From positions 23,163 through 87,162 of the forward strand of contig JAUXUL010000005.1 of NCBI GenBank assembly GCA_030680795.1: a stretch of 64,000 bases of DNA, read 5' to 3'. This DNA comes from Anaerolineales bacterium. GTDB taxonomy: Bacteria > Chloroflexota > Anaerolineae > Anaerolineales > Villigracilaceae. The translations under genes and the position numbers were made by a program. This document shows positions 15,337-24,646 of this stretch, in pieces (within the stretch, counting starts at the first letter, position 1; the number at the start of each line of letters is the position of its first letter). The notes beneath the pieces were generated by a model. The model did not search any database. It worked only from the letters and a program-made list of their open reading frames with translations, and was not told where the DNA came from.

Positions 15337-16863
15337 TCAATAAGGGAAGTAGGTTTTATTGCCGTCTGGAGCAAGCAATGCAGCAATTTTATCCGCATCG
15401 CGGGTTAACTCAAATCCCCAATTGGCCAGGAGCAAAATAAAGACAAGCATCGCAAAAGTCACGGCGAGTTTTCCATATAATGATTCACGCCAGCGGACAG
15501 ACAGGCTGTGGATCCCGTTACCCCAAAAATAGGCGGCCAGAATTGCCAGGCAGGGAATAAGCGCAAGGTGGAAACGGTCTTCTGCGAGGATAAAAACATG
15601 CGGCAAAATATAAGAAATGAGCAGCAAAGCCAGCATTGTCGTTTGTGGATTCCGCTTTAAGAGCGATAACCCAAACATTGCCGAAGTTGAAATGAACACA
15701 AACGGCAAAAGCAAAACCGCAGAGAGTGCCAGCAAGATTGATTTTGGCATAAAACCCAAAATATTATTGGAATAAAAATACATCAATACACGTTTTTCCA
15801 GGCCGAAGAAAAAGCCCAGCCTGTTCACTGCAAGCGGGATAAATCTTTCAGGCTGATCCTTTATAAACTTGACCGCTTTTTGTGTGCCAACTTCATCGCG
15901 CTCGGCATCGTCCATAATGGTAAGTAAATCCAGCGAGGGACCAAAGATAAAAGAGCCGTTTCCCTGCGGATGATAGCCAAGATACAGGTTGTATCCCATT
16001 GAAGTCTCGATGCCTGTGAGTTTATGATGTAACAGCGAATTGCGAATAACCCAGGGCGTGATGACCAAGATAAATGCAATCCCTATAATAATTCCATCAT
16101 TGCGAAATATATGTCGTTGCGAGGAGGGCGCTTGCTCTTTCCGACGAAGCAACCCTTGTTGCAAAGCGGGAGATTGATTCGTCGCTCCGCTCCTCGCAAT
16201 GACGATGAGGAAGAGACTAGCCAACCCTGCAAACGGAAGGATGACCGAACGTGTGAGGGCGGTTAATCCAAGGAAAAACCCGGAAAGCAAGAGGTTGATG
16301 GGAGATGGAGCTTCGATGGATTTAAGGAGAAAGAGGAAAGACAAAAGGAGAAGTACAAAGAAGGGATTTTCTGTGCCAAGCCCGAGGGGGTAAATCAAAA
16401 GCATTGGATATGCGGCTGTCACCCATGCCGAGATTTTTGCTGTCTTTTCAGAATCTGGGAACAAGCTACGAGAAACAAAATATGTCAACGGGGCCAGCGG
16501 GGCGCCGAGAAAGATCACGTGCGCCAGACGCGCGGCGAAGAAACGCGAGAAATCCAATCCATTGAAAAAATAAATAACCGCTAAAAATGCCGGGTACAGC
16601 GGCGCACGGAAGGAGGTATACAGTCCGTGCTGCGGGTCGTAATCCTTTGCGGTTGAAAGATCAAAATCAACATAGGGATCCAAAAGTTTCAGGTCTTCCT
16701 GCGCGTACCAGCGAAAGCCGTTTCCAGAAGCAAGGCTGCGCGCAAGCATGTCATACTGGAACATGTCGTCGAGTCCGATGCCCATCGCGCGGGTGAGGAG
16801 GACCGGGATCAAACGCAAAACAAGCGCGACCAAATATATGCGGATTGGAAAGGAAATTTTCAT
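15337..16863 (-). CDS. GT-C membrane glycosyltransferase (GT39/ArnT-like)
   Basis: 508 residues with about ten membrane segments. The N-terminal loop GIGLDDMFQYDMLARSLASG carries the acidic motif of polyprenyl-phosphate-dependent GT-C enzymes. It should transfer a sugar from a lipid carrier at the outer face of the membrane. Residues about 220-255 (ARSGATNQSPALQQGLLRRK and after) are not family-like: they are encoded by a dispersed inverted repeat at 16097-16202 that keeps the frame open. The start overlaps the SET gene stop (ATGA). Confidence 0.82.
   Translation of the reverse strand: MKISFPIRIYLVALVLRLIPVLLTRAMGIGLDDMFQYDMLARSLASGNGFRWYAQEDLKLLDPYVDFDLSTAKDYDPQHGLYTSFRAPLYPAFLAVIYFFNGLDFSRFFAARLAHVIFLGAPLAPLTYFVSRSLFPDSEKTAKISAWVTAAYPMLLIYPLGLGTENPFFVLLLLSFLFLLKSIEAPSPINLLLSGFFLGLTALTRSVILPFAGLASLFLIVIARSGATNQSPALQQGLLRRKEQAPSSQRHIFRNDGIIIGIAFILVITPWVIRNSLLHHKLTGIETSMGYNLYLGYHPQGNGSFIFGPSLDLLTIMDDAERDEVGTQKAVKFIKDQPERFIPLAVNRLGFFFGLEKRVLMYFYSNNILGFMPKSILLALSAVLLLPFVFISTSAMFGLSLLKRNPQTTMLALLLISYILPHVFILAEDRFHLALIPCLAILAAYFWGNGIHSLSVRWRESLYGKLAVTFAMLVFILLLANWGFELTRDADKIAALLAPDGNKTYFPY
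16097..16202. repeat. Dispersed inverted repeat inside the GT-C gene
   Basis: TCATTGCGA (16097-16105) and TCGCAATGA (16194-16202) are perfect inverted ends; GTTGCGAGGAG near 16116 and CTCCTCGCAA near 16190 reinforce the pairing. The body (gacgaagcaa, gattcgtcgctccgc) is typical of bacterial mobile intergenic repeats. It adds about 35 hydrophilic residues to the protein. Confidence 0.75.
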
Positions 16864-17360
16864 TTAGCCGTCTTCTCAATTCGCCTTGTAAGATAAGGAG
16901 AGAAATAACCCGTATAATTTTCCCATAGTTCCGGTAGTTTCCAATCATTACCGGTCACTTTGCCGCGGCAATTTGGCGAGCCGCAGTAACAGTCGAATTC
17001 ATCATAAGGTCCGCCGTCAGACATGGCGTAATCGAAGGTTACCTCTTCGCCTGCTTCAATATCATGCATGGCAACCAGACCGATCTGACCAAAGAAACCT
17101 ATATTTGGATCGCAGGAATGGTTGAAACAATCATTCGGTTCTTTTTCCTCGGCAGTGAGCAGGTACAAGCCTTCGTCAATTTGAATCACGCGCTGCGTGA
17201 AGCGCGGCATGGAAGGGTCGATTTCGTCTTTGCGGAAGATACGCCCGCCCCACAAAGAGACCAGTTCGTCCTTCAAAATTTTTTCGCGCGCAAAAACCCC
17301 GCATCCGCCTTCAGCCAGTTCGCGCGCCTCGCATTTTGGATTGAGATAGGAAAAAGTCAT
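16860..17360 (-). CDS. SET-domain protein (lysine methyltransferase-like)
   Basis: 166 residues. All SET blocks are present: GGCGVFAREKILKDELV at the start, NDCFNHSCDPNIGFFGQIGL (the NHSCxPN SAM-binding motif), GEEVTFDYAM, and the post-SET cysteines in CYCGSPNCRGKV. SET enzymes methylate lysine side chains with SAM. In bacteria the targets are mostly unknown; free-living Chloroflexota often carry one. It leads the operon with the GT-C, CPBP and GNAT genes (4-base overlap). Confidence 0.92.
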   Translation of the reverse strand: MTFSYLNPKCEARELAEGGCGVFAREKILKDELVSLWGGRIFRKDEIDPSMPRFTQRVIQIDEGLYLLTAEEKEPNDCFNHSCDPNIGFFGQIGLVAMHDIEAGEEVTFDYAMSDGGPYDEFDCYCGSPNCRGKVTGNDWKLPELWENYTGYFSPYLTRRIEKTAK

Positions 17361-17828
17361 TTCACCTCTTTTGGTACGCGCCAGGCATGAATAAGATCAA
17401 ATAAGAGTGGAACGCGCCAGTACTCAGCTATTTCGCCAAAGTGCTTTTAGCGGTGATTTCAGCCGCTTTTACCTGAATGACTAAAGTCGTTACTACGTTT
17501 TTGTGATTTACTGATTATCAGTACTTCACGAAATACCCTGGAGTCAGGCGGCAAGCCGCCTGAAATGGGCGACAGATCGTGATTTTCTGAGTATAACAAT
17601 GACGGCATCCACCAGCCCCACGCAACGGTTTGAATGCCAAAGTCACGTCCAACTCATTTGTGACGAACCAGATATAAAGTCCGGAAAGAAGCGAAAGAAT
17701 GCTCCAGGTGAGCGGGCAGTTGGTTAAGTCTGATTCAAATCTCCAGATGGGATATTGATGAGGTGAATTATACAAAGAAAACGAGCGGCAAGGTAAAACC
17801 CTGCCGCTCAAATTTTTCATGAAATAAT
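17361..17828. other. Intergenic region with palindromic repeats
   Basis: No convincing gene. AGCGG...CCGCT at about 17446-17466 and GACTAAAGTC at about 17479 resemble the REP-like elements elsewhere. CAGGCGGC-AA-GCCGCCTG at 17545-17562 is a perfect palindrome. A minus-strand frame around 17600-17730 (WSILSLLSGLYIWFVTNELD) looks like a membrane-protein scrap, without start or family. A terminator sits at 17783. Confidence 0.55.
17783..17809 (-). terminator. Terminator of the pot operon
   Basis: GAGCGGCA at 17783-17790 pairs with TGCCGCTC at 17802-17809; on the minus strand the hairpin is followed by GTTTTCTTTG. It lies about 20 bases after the last permease gene. Confidence 0.75.
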
Positions 17829-18653
17829 CTATTTCGTTTCGCCTTCGGTATCCGATGAACCCGCGGAAATTTTTTGAGCAATGAAGATCGGCAGAAAGGT
17901 GATCAGGATGACAATGGTTGCAACCACATTCGTCACCGGGCGATCGCGCGGGCGGGAAAGCTGGCTGAAGATCCAAATCGGAAGCGTGGTTTGCTGCCCT
18001 GCGGTAAATGTCGTCACGATAACTTCATCGAAGGAAAGCGCGAAAGCCAGCATGCCGCCTGCAAGCAGCGCGGTGGCGATATTGGGCAGCACAACATGAC
18101 GAAAGGTTTGAAAGGAGTTCGCGCCCAGATCCATGGAGGCTTCGATCATTGTCGCGCTGGTCCGGCGGAAGCGCGCCAGCACATTGTTGTAAACGACGAC
18201 CACGCAAAAGGTTGCATGACCGATAACGATGGTCCAGAACGAGAAGGGAATATCCAACCCGCCGATGGCTGTCCGTAAAGCAATACCCGTAACAATACCA
18301 GGCAGGGCGATCGGTAATAACAACAGAAAAGAAATGGATTCGCGCCCAAAGAAATTACTACGATAGACCGCCGCCGCCGCGAAAGTGCCTAAAATCAGGG
18401 CGGCGATCGTTGCAACGGTTGCGACCTGCAACGACAATGTAAGGGAACGCCAAAGGTCTGCACGTTGTAATGCCACCCCAAACCATTTGGTTGTGAAGCC
18501 AGGTAATGGGAAGGTGTATGTAGTTTCATCTGGAGTAAAAGTATAAAGAAAAATGATCCACATCGGAAAATGCAGAAAGAACAATGTTCCAAATGCTGCC
18601 AGCTTTAATCCCCAGGATGCTCCTGGGCGAGTGTCGGATGATTTAGATGGCAT
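17829..18653 (-). CDS. potC: Polyamine-type ABC transporter permease (PotC-like)
   Basis: 274 residues from ATG 18651-18653, overlapping the upstream permease gene by 11 bases. Six membrane segments and the inner-membrane EAA loop [22 protein letters not shown], which docks on the ATPase. [13 protein letters not shown] after the loop is characteristic of PotC/YdcV permeases. Together with PotB, PotA and the binding lipoprotein it forms a complete importer for spermidine, putrescine or a similar cation. It is the last gene of the operon, ahead of a hairpin terminator. Confidence 0.9.
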   Translation of the reverse strand: MPSKSSDTRPGASWGLKLAAFGTLFFLHFPMWIIFLYTFTPDETTYTFPLPGFTTKWFGVALQRADLWRSLTLSLQVATVATIAALILGTFAAAAVYRSNFFGRESISFLLLLPIALPGIVTGIALRTAIGGLDIPFSFWTIVIGHATFCVVVVYNNVLARFRRTSATMIEASMDLGANSFQTFRHVVLPNIATALLAGGMLAFALSFDEVIVTTFTAGQQTTLPIWIFSQLSRPRDRPVTNVVATIVILITFLPIFIAQKISAGSSDTEGETK

Positions 18654-19548
18654 CGAACGCTCCAAGCCTGCGGGCAATCAGAAGATAAAGGACCATGATG
18701 ACAACAGGACCCATCGTCATGGCGGCTGCCAGAGGGACATTCCCGCCAGTTCCCTGATAAGAGTAGACCGCCTGCCCAATAAAAAATTTTGAATTGCCAA
18801 GCGTAAGCGGAATGATAAAGTCACCCAAAGTTAAGGAGAAAGTAAAGATCGAACCTGCCACAACCCCGGGGAAAGCGAGCGGTAAAATTACGGTGCGGAA
18901 TGTTTGAGACGGCCTTGCGCCCAGATCACTGGAGGCTTCGAGCAGAGAACCGGGCACACGCTCCAGAGCGGTTTGTATTGGTATGATCATGTATGGCAGC
19001 CAGATATACACAAATACGATAAACATTCCAATCGGTGAGAGGGAGAGGGATGAGCCGCCAATGCCCGGTAAACCAAGCAGCCAATCAAGGGCATCGGTCA
19101 AATTGAATAAATGGATAAACCAGGACAAAATACCTTCTTTTGCGAGGATCAACTTCCAGGCATAAACACGCACAAGGTAACTTGACCAAAGCGGAATGGT
19201 CACAGCGATCAGAAGCCAGGTCTTTAATCTTGGCGAGGCGAATTTTGCAATGTAATAAGCCAAAGGGAATGCTATCATCGCATCCACAATGGTGACGATC
19301 AAAGCCATTGTAGCGGTGCGGAAGATAATTTCACGGTTGGTTATGTTGAATACCTGGGCGTAAGTCCGCATAGTAAACTCACGGACAATCATGCCGGTAA
19401 AATCGTCTATTGAGTAAAAACTATTCACCAGCAAAGAAACCAATGAACCAAGATACACAACCAGCAGATAGAGCAATGGCGGTATAAGAAAAATAGCCAA
19501 AACCAGGTTGGGGCGGCGAAAAAAATATGTGGATATGCGGTTAAGCAA
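18643..19548 (-). CDS. potB: Polyamine-type ABC transporter permease (PotB-like)
   Basis: 301 residues, six membrane segments, and the EAA loop [21 protein letters not shown] followed by [20 protein letters not shown], the PotB pattern. [21 protein letters not shown] in the first periplasmic loop is also typical. It starts one base after the stop of the ATPase gene and overlaps potC, so translation is tightly coupled. Confidence 0.9.
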   Translation of the reverse strand: MLNRISTYFFRRPNLVLAIFLIPPLLYLLVVYLGSLVSLLVNSFYSIDDFTGMIVREFTMRTYAQVFNITNREIIFRTATMALIVTIVDAMIAFPLAYYIAKFASPRLKTWLLIAVTIPLWSSYLVRVYAWKLILAKEGILSWFIHLFNLTDALDWLLGLPGIGGSSLSLSPIGMFIVFVYIWLPYMIIPIQTALERVPGSLLEASSDLGARPSQTFRTVILPLAFPGVVAGSIFTFSLTLGDFIIPLTLGNSKFFIGQAVYSYQGTGGNVPLAAAMTMGPVVIMVLYLLIARRLGAFDAI

Positions 19549-19549
19549 G

Positions 19550-20590
19550 TCAGCCTCCCACGCGGCTGATATGGTCTTGATGCCAGGACAGCCTTACCTT
19601 TTGTCCTTTTGCAGACAGCACATCCATCGAAGTGCTCTTCAAATTCTGCTCAACTACAACAAGATCAACACCACCTTCTATTTCAACCAAATAGCGGGTA
19701 AAAAGGCCAAGATATACCACGTCACGGATAACTCCATCCATCGAGATCATGTCGCTGTGGGGGGTGTCGCTCAGAGAACCAATATGGATTTTCTCAGGGC
19801 GGATCGAGAAGGTCTGCTCAGAGCCTGTGCTGTGTTTTGCAATCTCTCCGCTAACAAGATTGGACGTACCCACAAAACCTGCAACAAAGGATGAGGCCGG
19901 TCTTTCGTAAATATCAGAGGGCGAACCGATCTGTTCGATTTTTCCCTGATTAAAAACAGCAATGCGGTCGCTCATGGTGATCGCTTCTTCCTGATCGTGT
20001 GTAACAAAAATAAAAGTAATGCCAACTCGTTTTTGAATTGTCTTGAGTTCGACCTGCATCTGCTGGCGGAGTTTCAAGTCCAATGCGCCGAGCGGTTCGT
20101 CGAGCAATAAAACTTTGGGATGGTTGATCAAGGCGCGGGCAAGAGCGACGCGTTGACGCTGCCCTCCGGAGAGTTGTGATGGTTTGCGTCCTGCAAAGCC
20201 CGAAAGCTGGACAAGCTCCAGCATCTCATCCACATGTTTTGTGCGTTCTTGCCTGGCAACATTTTTCACCATCAATCCATAGGCAATATTGTCTCCCACA
20301 TTCATGTGCGGAAATAAAGCGTAATCCTGAAACACAGTGTTGACATCGCGCTCATAAGGCGGCAGGCTGGAAACATCCCGCCCGTATAAATGGATTTGCC
20401 CCGAGGTGGGCCTGTCAAACCCTGCGATCATTCGCAAACAAGTTGTCTTTCCAGATCCAGATGGACCGAGCATGGAAAAAAATTCACCGTCAATAACTTC
20501 CAAATCAATTTGATCTACTGCTTTTACTTCACCAAAATATCGGCTCACTTTTTCAAATGTAATGGCGGGTGCGGATGGATTATTCATCAT
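19550..20590 (-). CDS. potA: Polyamine-type ABC transporter ATP-binding protein (PotA-like)
   Basis: 346 residues. Walker [10 protein letters not shown] near residue 40, Q-loop, signature [15 protein letters not shown], Walker [13 protein letters not shown], and the switch His in THDQEEAIT. Beyond residue 240 lies a TOBE-like regulatory domain ([25 protein letters not shown]). This matches PotA. No clear ribosome binding site precedes the first ATG. Confidence 0.92.
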   Translation of the reverse strand: MMNNPSAPAITFEKVSRYFGEVKAVDQIDLEVIDGEFFSMLGPSGSGKTTCLRMIAGFDRPTSGQIHLYGRDVSSLPPYERDVNTVFQDYALFPHMNVGDNIAYGLMVKNVARQERTKHVDEMLELVQLSGFAGRKPSQLSGGQRQRVALARALINHPKVLLLDEPLGALDLKLRQQMQVELKTIQKRVGITFIFVTHDQEEAITMSDRIAVFNQGKIEQIGSPSDIYERPASSFVAGFVGTSNLVSGEIAKHSTGSEQTFSIRPEKIHIGSLSDTPHSDMISMDGVIRDVVYLGLFTRYLVEIEGGVDLVVVEQNLKSTSMDVLSAKGQKVRLSWHQDHISRVGG

Positions 20591-20619
20591 ATGGGCGGCT
20601 CTTCATCATAATAAAGTAT

Positions 20620-20645
20620 ATCAGGCGGGAGTTACCCCGCCTGAT
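20620..20645 (-). promoter_or_regulatory. Hairpin between binding-protein and ATPase genes
   Basis: ATCAGGCGGG (20620-20629) pairs perfectly with CCCGCCTGAT (20636-20645), loop of six. It lies 19 bases after the stop of the binding-protein gene and has only a weak T-rich tail. Such hairpins commonly stabilise the upstream message or partly terminate, so that more binding protein than transporter is made. Confidence 0.7.
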
Positions 20646-20664
20646 ACCAAAACAGATTTTATTA

Positions 20665-21897
20665 CTAACGACCGCCGATAACGGCTACGTAGTTTGTGAC
20701 CCATTCATGGTAGGGAACACAATCCTTGCTGCCATCACCACAGTCGGCGGTGGGGGTGCGCCACCATTGGATCTTGTCAAAATCATTCAAACCGTTGTTC
20801 ACACAACCATCGGCTCCCAGAAGTTCATTACCTTCGCAGGCATCCAGACGGACAGGAACATTCTGGAACCAGGCGGCTAAATCGCCCTGCAACTTGGGAT
20901 TAAGCGACCATTCCATCCACGCATACGCGCAGTTGTCATGTTCGGAATCCACATGCAGCATGGTGGTGTCAGCCCAGCCGGTCGCGCCTTCTACAGGGAC
21001 AACCTTATCAATCGGGGCGCCGCCAAACTTCAAGAGGTTTGCCTGGAAGGGCCAGGAGCCGGAAGCGGCAACGCCTTCATTGGTAAAGTCATCCATCTGG
21101 ATGAACGCATCATGCCAATAACGGTTGATCAAAGTGCGCTGCTGGCGCAGGAGTTCAATGGCCGCATTGAATTGATCACGGTTCAACGCATATGGATCTG
21201 TGATGCCCAGCTCAGGGTTGTTATACTGCAAATACAAAGCCGCATCCGCAACGTAGATCGGACCATCATAAGCCTGAATACGGCCTTTGTTGGACGCGCC
21301 ATCGGGCAGGGTCGTCTCTTCAAAGACAACGTTCCAGCTTGTGGGAGGTTGATCGCCAAAAACATCTGTGTTGTACATCAGGATGTTTTGACCAGAAGAA
21401 TATGGGACGCCGTAATGAACGCCATCCACCGTATGCCAGGGGGCACTCTGCAAACGCGGATCAATTTTGTCATAGCTTGGAATGCGGGAAATATCAATCG
21501 GCTGAACCCTGCCACCTGAGATCAAACGGTTGGAAGCATCGCCGGAGGCAGTCACGAGATCAAAGCCGCCTTCGTTCATCAAAGCAACCATTTCATCAGA
21601 AGTAGCGGCAGTCTTTACCGAAACCAAACAGCCAGACTGAGCTTCAAATTCAGTCACCCAATCATAGGCAGGGTCAGTCTCACCACGCTCGATGTAACCG
21701 GCCCAGGCAACAATTGAAAGCGCACCTTCAAGTTCCATGGACGGTGCTTCTGTTGCAGCGGGCACTTCGGCAGCAACAGGAGCTTCAGTAGCGGCAGATG
21801 GAGCCGCGCTATCAGCAGGTGCTGCACCGCCACAAGCGGCAAGCACAAAGCTGGCCAACACAAACAGAACCAACAAGTTAAAAGCAAACTTCTTCAT
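20665..21897 (-). CDS. potD: Polyamine-type ABC transporter substrate-binding lipoprotein (PotD-like)
   Basis: 410 residues, ATG with AGGAGAGAG in front. Signal peptide with lipobox LAAC at residues 18-21, then an Ala/Pro/Glu-rich linker to about residue 60. The binding domain reads GALSIVAWAGYIERG, FDLVTASGDASNRLI, VPYSSGQNILMYNTDVFG and CAYAWMEWSLNPKLQGDLA, as in PotD/YdcS-type proteins. First gene of the potDABC-like operon. The exact ligand is not certain. Confidence 0.88.
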   Translation of the reverse strand: MKKFAFNLLVLFVLASFVLAACGGAAPADSAAPSAATEAPVAAEVPAATEAPSMELEGALSIVAWAGYIERGETDPAYDWVTEFEAQSGCLVSVKTAATSDEMVALMNEGGFDLVTASGDASNRLISGGRVQPIDISRIPSYDKIDPRLQSAPWHTVDGVHYGVPYSSGQNILMYNTDVFGDQPPTSWNVVFEETTLPDGASNKGRIQAYDGPIYVADAALYLQYNNPELGITDPYALNRDQFNAAIELLRQQRTLINRYWHDAFIQMDDFTNEGVAASGSWPFQANLLKFGGAPIDKVVPVEGATGWADTTMLHVDSEHDNCAYAWMEWSLNPKLQGDLAAWFQNVPVRLDACEGNELLGADGCVNNGLNDFDKIQWWRTPTADCGDGSKDCVPYHEWVTNYVAVIGGR

Positions 21898-22362
21898 TAT
21901 TCTCTCTCCTATAGAATCTTGAAATATGTCCAGACAATAGATCGGTCAAAAGTAATTCACCCCGGCTGCCTCCTTTCAGGTAATCATAACTACACCTAAA
22001 GAGAAAATTAGATGCGAATTTTCTTAACGATGTAATTATATTGAACGGAGACGAGAAGTCAACCATCTTTTGCCGAATAGGACATACGCCTCCCCTGCAG
22101 GGACGCCCCAGACCGCGCCCGAACCTGCCACAACACAACCAGCAGAATCCACGCTGACGAATTTCCCAAGCCCTCTCATAGCGGTATAATCCTACAAAGT
22201 GCCGCATAAAAACTAAAATTCTGATATTTAATTACATACCTTACGCAGTGTCATGCTGAGTGGAGCGAAGCACTCGTATCTCAGCAGTAGAGACTCTTCG
22301 CTCCGCTCAGAGAATCTCGATTAGGTGCGTGCGGTAAAAAATAATTTTGGAGAAAATAACCA
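21898..22362. other. Divergent intergenic region with Pro/Thr-rich scrap and dispersed repeat
   Basis: The region should hold promoters for the pot operon (minus) and the acyl-CoA dehydrogenase (plus), but I see no clean pair of boxes. At about 22090-22190 the plus strand reads ASPAGTPQTAPEPATTQPAE, then a TAA: a lipoprotein-linker-like scrap without a start. At 22253-22314, CTGAGTGGAGCGAAG and CTTCGCTCCGCTCAG form an inverted repeat of a widespread dispersed type. Confidence 0.5.
22253..22314. repeat. Dispersed inverted repeat (GGAGCGAAG type)
   Basis: CTGAGTGGAGCGAAG near 22256 pairs with CTTCGCTCCGCTCAG near 22298 with one mismatch. It sits just before the acyl-CoA dehydrogenase gene. Confidence 0.65.
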
Positions 22363-23532
22363 ATGACAGCCCTCCCCATCTACCCTCTCACCGAAGAACA
22401 TAAAATGCTGCGCGATGCCGCCCGTGATTTCGCCCAAAAAGAGATCGCGCCCATCGCGGCTGAATTTGATGAAAGCGGCGAGTTCCCGCACGCCACCATC
22501 AAAAAAATGGGGGGGCTAGGTTTTATGGGAATTGAAGTCCCTGAGGAATACGGCGGTGCAGGCATGGACACACTTGCTTATGTGCTCGCTCTCGAAGAGA
22601 TTTGCAAAGTGGATGCTTCGCATGGCGTCATAATGTCAGTCAACAATTCCCTATATTGTCATGGCATTCTACAATTTGGCACTGAAGAACAAAAGAAAAA
22701 ATTCGTCATTCCGATTGCATCCGGCAAAGCCATCGGCGCATATGCTCTTACTGAACCCCAAAGCGGATCGGATGCCGGCGCACTCAAAAGCCGCGCGACC
22801 CGCGACGGCGATTTCTACGTGTTGAATGGGCGCAAATCCTGGGTTACAAGCGGACCCGTTGCAAATTACTTTGTTGTCTTTATGATGACAGACCCCGCTA
22901 AAAAACAAAAGGGCGTGAGCGCTTTTTTGGTGGATGGAGACACCCCGGGACTCATTCGTGGAAAGAAAGAGCCAAAACTCGGCATCCGCGCTTCAGCAAC
23001 CAGCGAGTTGATCTTTGAAGATTGCCGCATCTCCGCTGAAAACAGGCTTGGCAAGGAAGGCGAAGGCTTCAAAGTTGCCATGACCGTTCTGGACGCAGGC
23101 CGCATAGGCATTGCGACACAAGCGCTTGGGATTGCCGAATCTGCCTACGAAGCAGCGAGGCAGTATGCGGGTCAGCGCGAAGCGTTTGGTCAGCCAATCG
23201 GCGCATTTCAGGGAACAGGCTTCAAGATCGCGGATATGAAAACCCGCATCGAAGCCTCGCGCCTGCTGCTTTACAATGCCGCCATTGCAAAGGAAAATTC
23301 CAAACAAAGCGGCGGGCGCTATTCATTGGAAGCATCCATGGCAAAATTATTCGCCTCTGAAACCGCCATGTTCGTTACGCACCAAGCCGTGCAAATTCAC
23401 GGCGGCATGGGCTATAGCAAAGAACTGCCCATTGAACGCTATTTCCGCGACGCAAAGATCACCGAAATTTACGAGGGCACGAGTGAGATCCAAAGATTGG
23501 TCATCTCACGCAGTGAACTTGGATTGAAGTAA
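22363..23532 (+). CDS. Acyl-CoA dehydrogenase
   Basis: 389 residues, ATG preceded by GGAGAAAAT. The blocks are complete: AYALTEPQSGSDAGAL (FAD/substrate contact), LNGRKSWVTSG, GIRASATSELIFEDCRI, the FAD-binding RQYAGQREAFGQPIGAFQG, QIHGGMGYSKELPIERYFRD, and the catalytic Glu in ITEIYEGTSEIQRLVI. It oxidises a short- or medium-chain acyl-CoA to the enoyl-CoA and passes electrons to ETF. The stop overlaps the next start (TAATG). Confidence 0.95.
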   Translation: MTALPIYPLTEEHKMLRDAARDFAQKEIAPIAAEFDESGEFPHATIKKMGGLGFMGIEVPEEYGGAGMDTLAYVLALEEICKVDASHGVIMSVNNSLYCHGILQFGTEEQKKKFVIPIASGKAIGAYALTEPQSGSDAGALKSRATRDGDFYVLNGRKSWVTSGPVANYFVVFMMTDPAKKQKGVSAFLVDGDTPGLIRGKKEPKLGIRASATSELIFEDCRISAENRLGKEGEGFKVAMTVLDAGRIGIATQALGIAESAYEAARQYAGQREAFGQPIGAFQGTGFKIADMKTRIEASRLLLYNAAIAKENSKQSGGRYSLEASMAKLFASETAMFVTHQAVQIHGGMGYSKELPIERYFRDAKITEIYEGTSEIQRLVISRSELGLK

Positions 23533-24602
23533 TGAAAGCCACTCTCTTCCGCCAGCACGGCGGACCAGCAGTATTGGAATACACAGATTTCCCAACACCG
23601 CAGCCAAAAGCAGGTGAAATTTTAGTGCGCCTGCGCGCCGCCGCGCTCAACCGTATGGACGTATTCGTGCGGAATGGCTGGCCTGGATTAATACTGGAAC
23701 TCCCCCACATCAACGGCGCAGACGGCGCGGGCGAGATCGTGGGAATTGGTACCCCTCTCCCTGAGGGAGAGGGGTTAGGGCGTCGGGCTGAGCCTGTCGA
23801 AGCAGTGAAGGTTGGAGATCGAGTCGTCATCAATGCCAACCTCGGCTGCGGCAAATGTGATTTGTGCTTGAACAAACAGGACAACCTGTGCCATGATTGG
23901 CATCTGCTTGGAGAAACCGTGCGCGGGACGTATGCAGAGTATGTTTGTGTGCCGGCCCGCCAGCTTTACAAATTGCCGCATAATTTTGATTTCCATGCGG
24001 CTGCTGCGGCCGCATTGGTGTATCAGACCGCATGGCATTCGATGGTCAAGCGCGGGGGATTAAAGGCTGGGGAAACAGTGGCAATTGTCGGCGCAGGCGG
24101 AGGCGTGAACTCTGCCAGTCTCCAGATCGCGAAATATCTGGGAGCGCGAGTCATTGTGATTGGTTCAAATCGAAAGAAATTAGAGCAAGCCGAAGCGCTC
24201 GGCGCGGATATTTTGATTGACCGCTCAAAAGAAGAGGAATGGTCGAAAGCGATTTTTATTGCAACCAAAAAACGCGGCGTGGATGTGGTTGTGGATAATG
24301 TCGGCACTACATTTCCATTGAGTTTGCGCGCGCTCAAAAAAGGCGGGCGGCTGCTCACTGTCGGCAATAGCGGCGCGCCGCGCTTTGAAATTGACAACCG
24401 TTACATTTTTGCAAAACATCTTTCGATCATCGGCTCCACCATGAGCACACTTGCAGACTTTGCCGAGGTGATGGACCTGGTGGTTGCTGGTAAACTCAAA
24501 CCCATTATTGATAAGACCTTTTCCCTGAAAGACGCCGCTGCCGCGCAGGAAAGATTATGGCGCGGCGAAAATTTTGGCAAGATCACACTCGAAATTCCAT
24601 AG
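23532..24602 (+). CDS. Zinc-binding medium-chain dehydrogenase/reductase
   Basis: 356 residues. N-terminal GroES-like domain (VRLRAAALNRMDVFVRNGWP, HINGADGAGEIVGIG), a structural zinc site CGKCDLCLNKQDNLC, and the NAD(P) fold AIVGAGGGVNSASLQIAKYLGA. Close to alcohol dehydrogenase/quinone oxidoreductase groups; substrate unknown. Residues about 75-90 (PLPEGEGLGRRAEPVEA) come from a dispersed repeat at 23752-23806 inserted in frame just before KVGDRVV. Coupled to the acyl-CoA dehydrogenase by a one-base overlap. Confidence 0.88.
   Translation: MKATLFRQHGGPAVLEYTDFPTPQPKAGEILVRLRAAALNRMDVFVRNGWPGLILELPHINGADGAGEIVGIGTPLPEGEGLGRRAEPVEAVKVGDRVVINANLGCGKCDLCLNKQDNLCHDWHLLGETVRGTYAEYVCVPARQLYKLPHNFDFHAAAAAALVYQTAWHSMVKRGGLKAGETVAIVGAGGGVNSASLQIAKYLGARVIVIGSNRKKLEQAEALGADILIDRSKEEEWSKAIFIATKKRGVDVVVDNVGTTFPLSLRALKKGGRLLTVGNSGAPRFEIDNRYIFAKHLSIIGSTMSTLADFAEVMDLVVAGKLKPIIDKTFSLKDAAAAQERLWRGENFGKITLEIP
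23752..23806. repeat. Dispersed repeat inside the dehydrogenase gene
   Basis: CCCCTCTCCC-TGA-GGGAGAGGGG (23752-23774) is a perfect 10-bp palindrome, followed by GGCTGAGCCTGTCGAAGCAG, a second common dispersed motif. Both lie in the coding frame of a zinc dehydrogenase. Confidence 0.8.
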
Positions 24603-24646
24603 GATGCATACGCCAGGGCATTGCATAATGCTGAAGCGATACAAAA

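Noticed and set aside
17518..17976. Minus-strand frame of 152 codons after the pot operon
   Set aside because: It runs through the terminator hairpin and overlaps potC; only a short stretch looks protein-like.
21878..22207. Minus-strand frame of 109 codons upstream of the PotD-like gene
   Set aside because: It covers the leader and promoter region and overlaps the lipoprotein start; no family resemblance.
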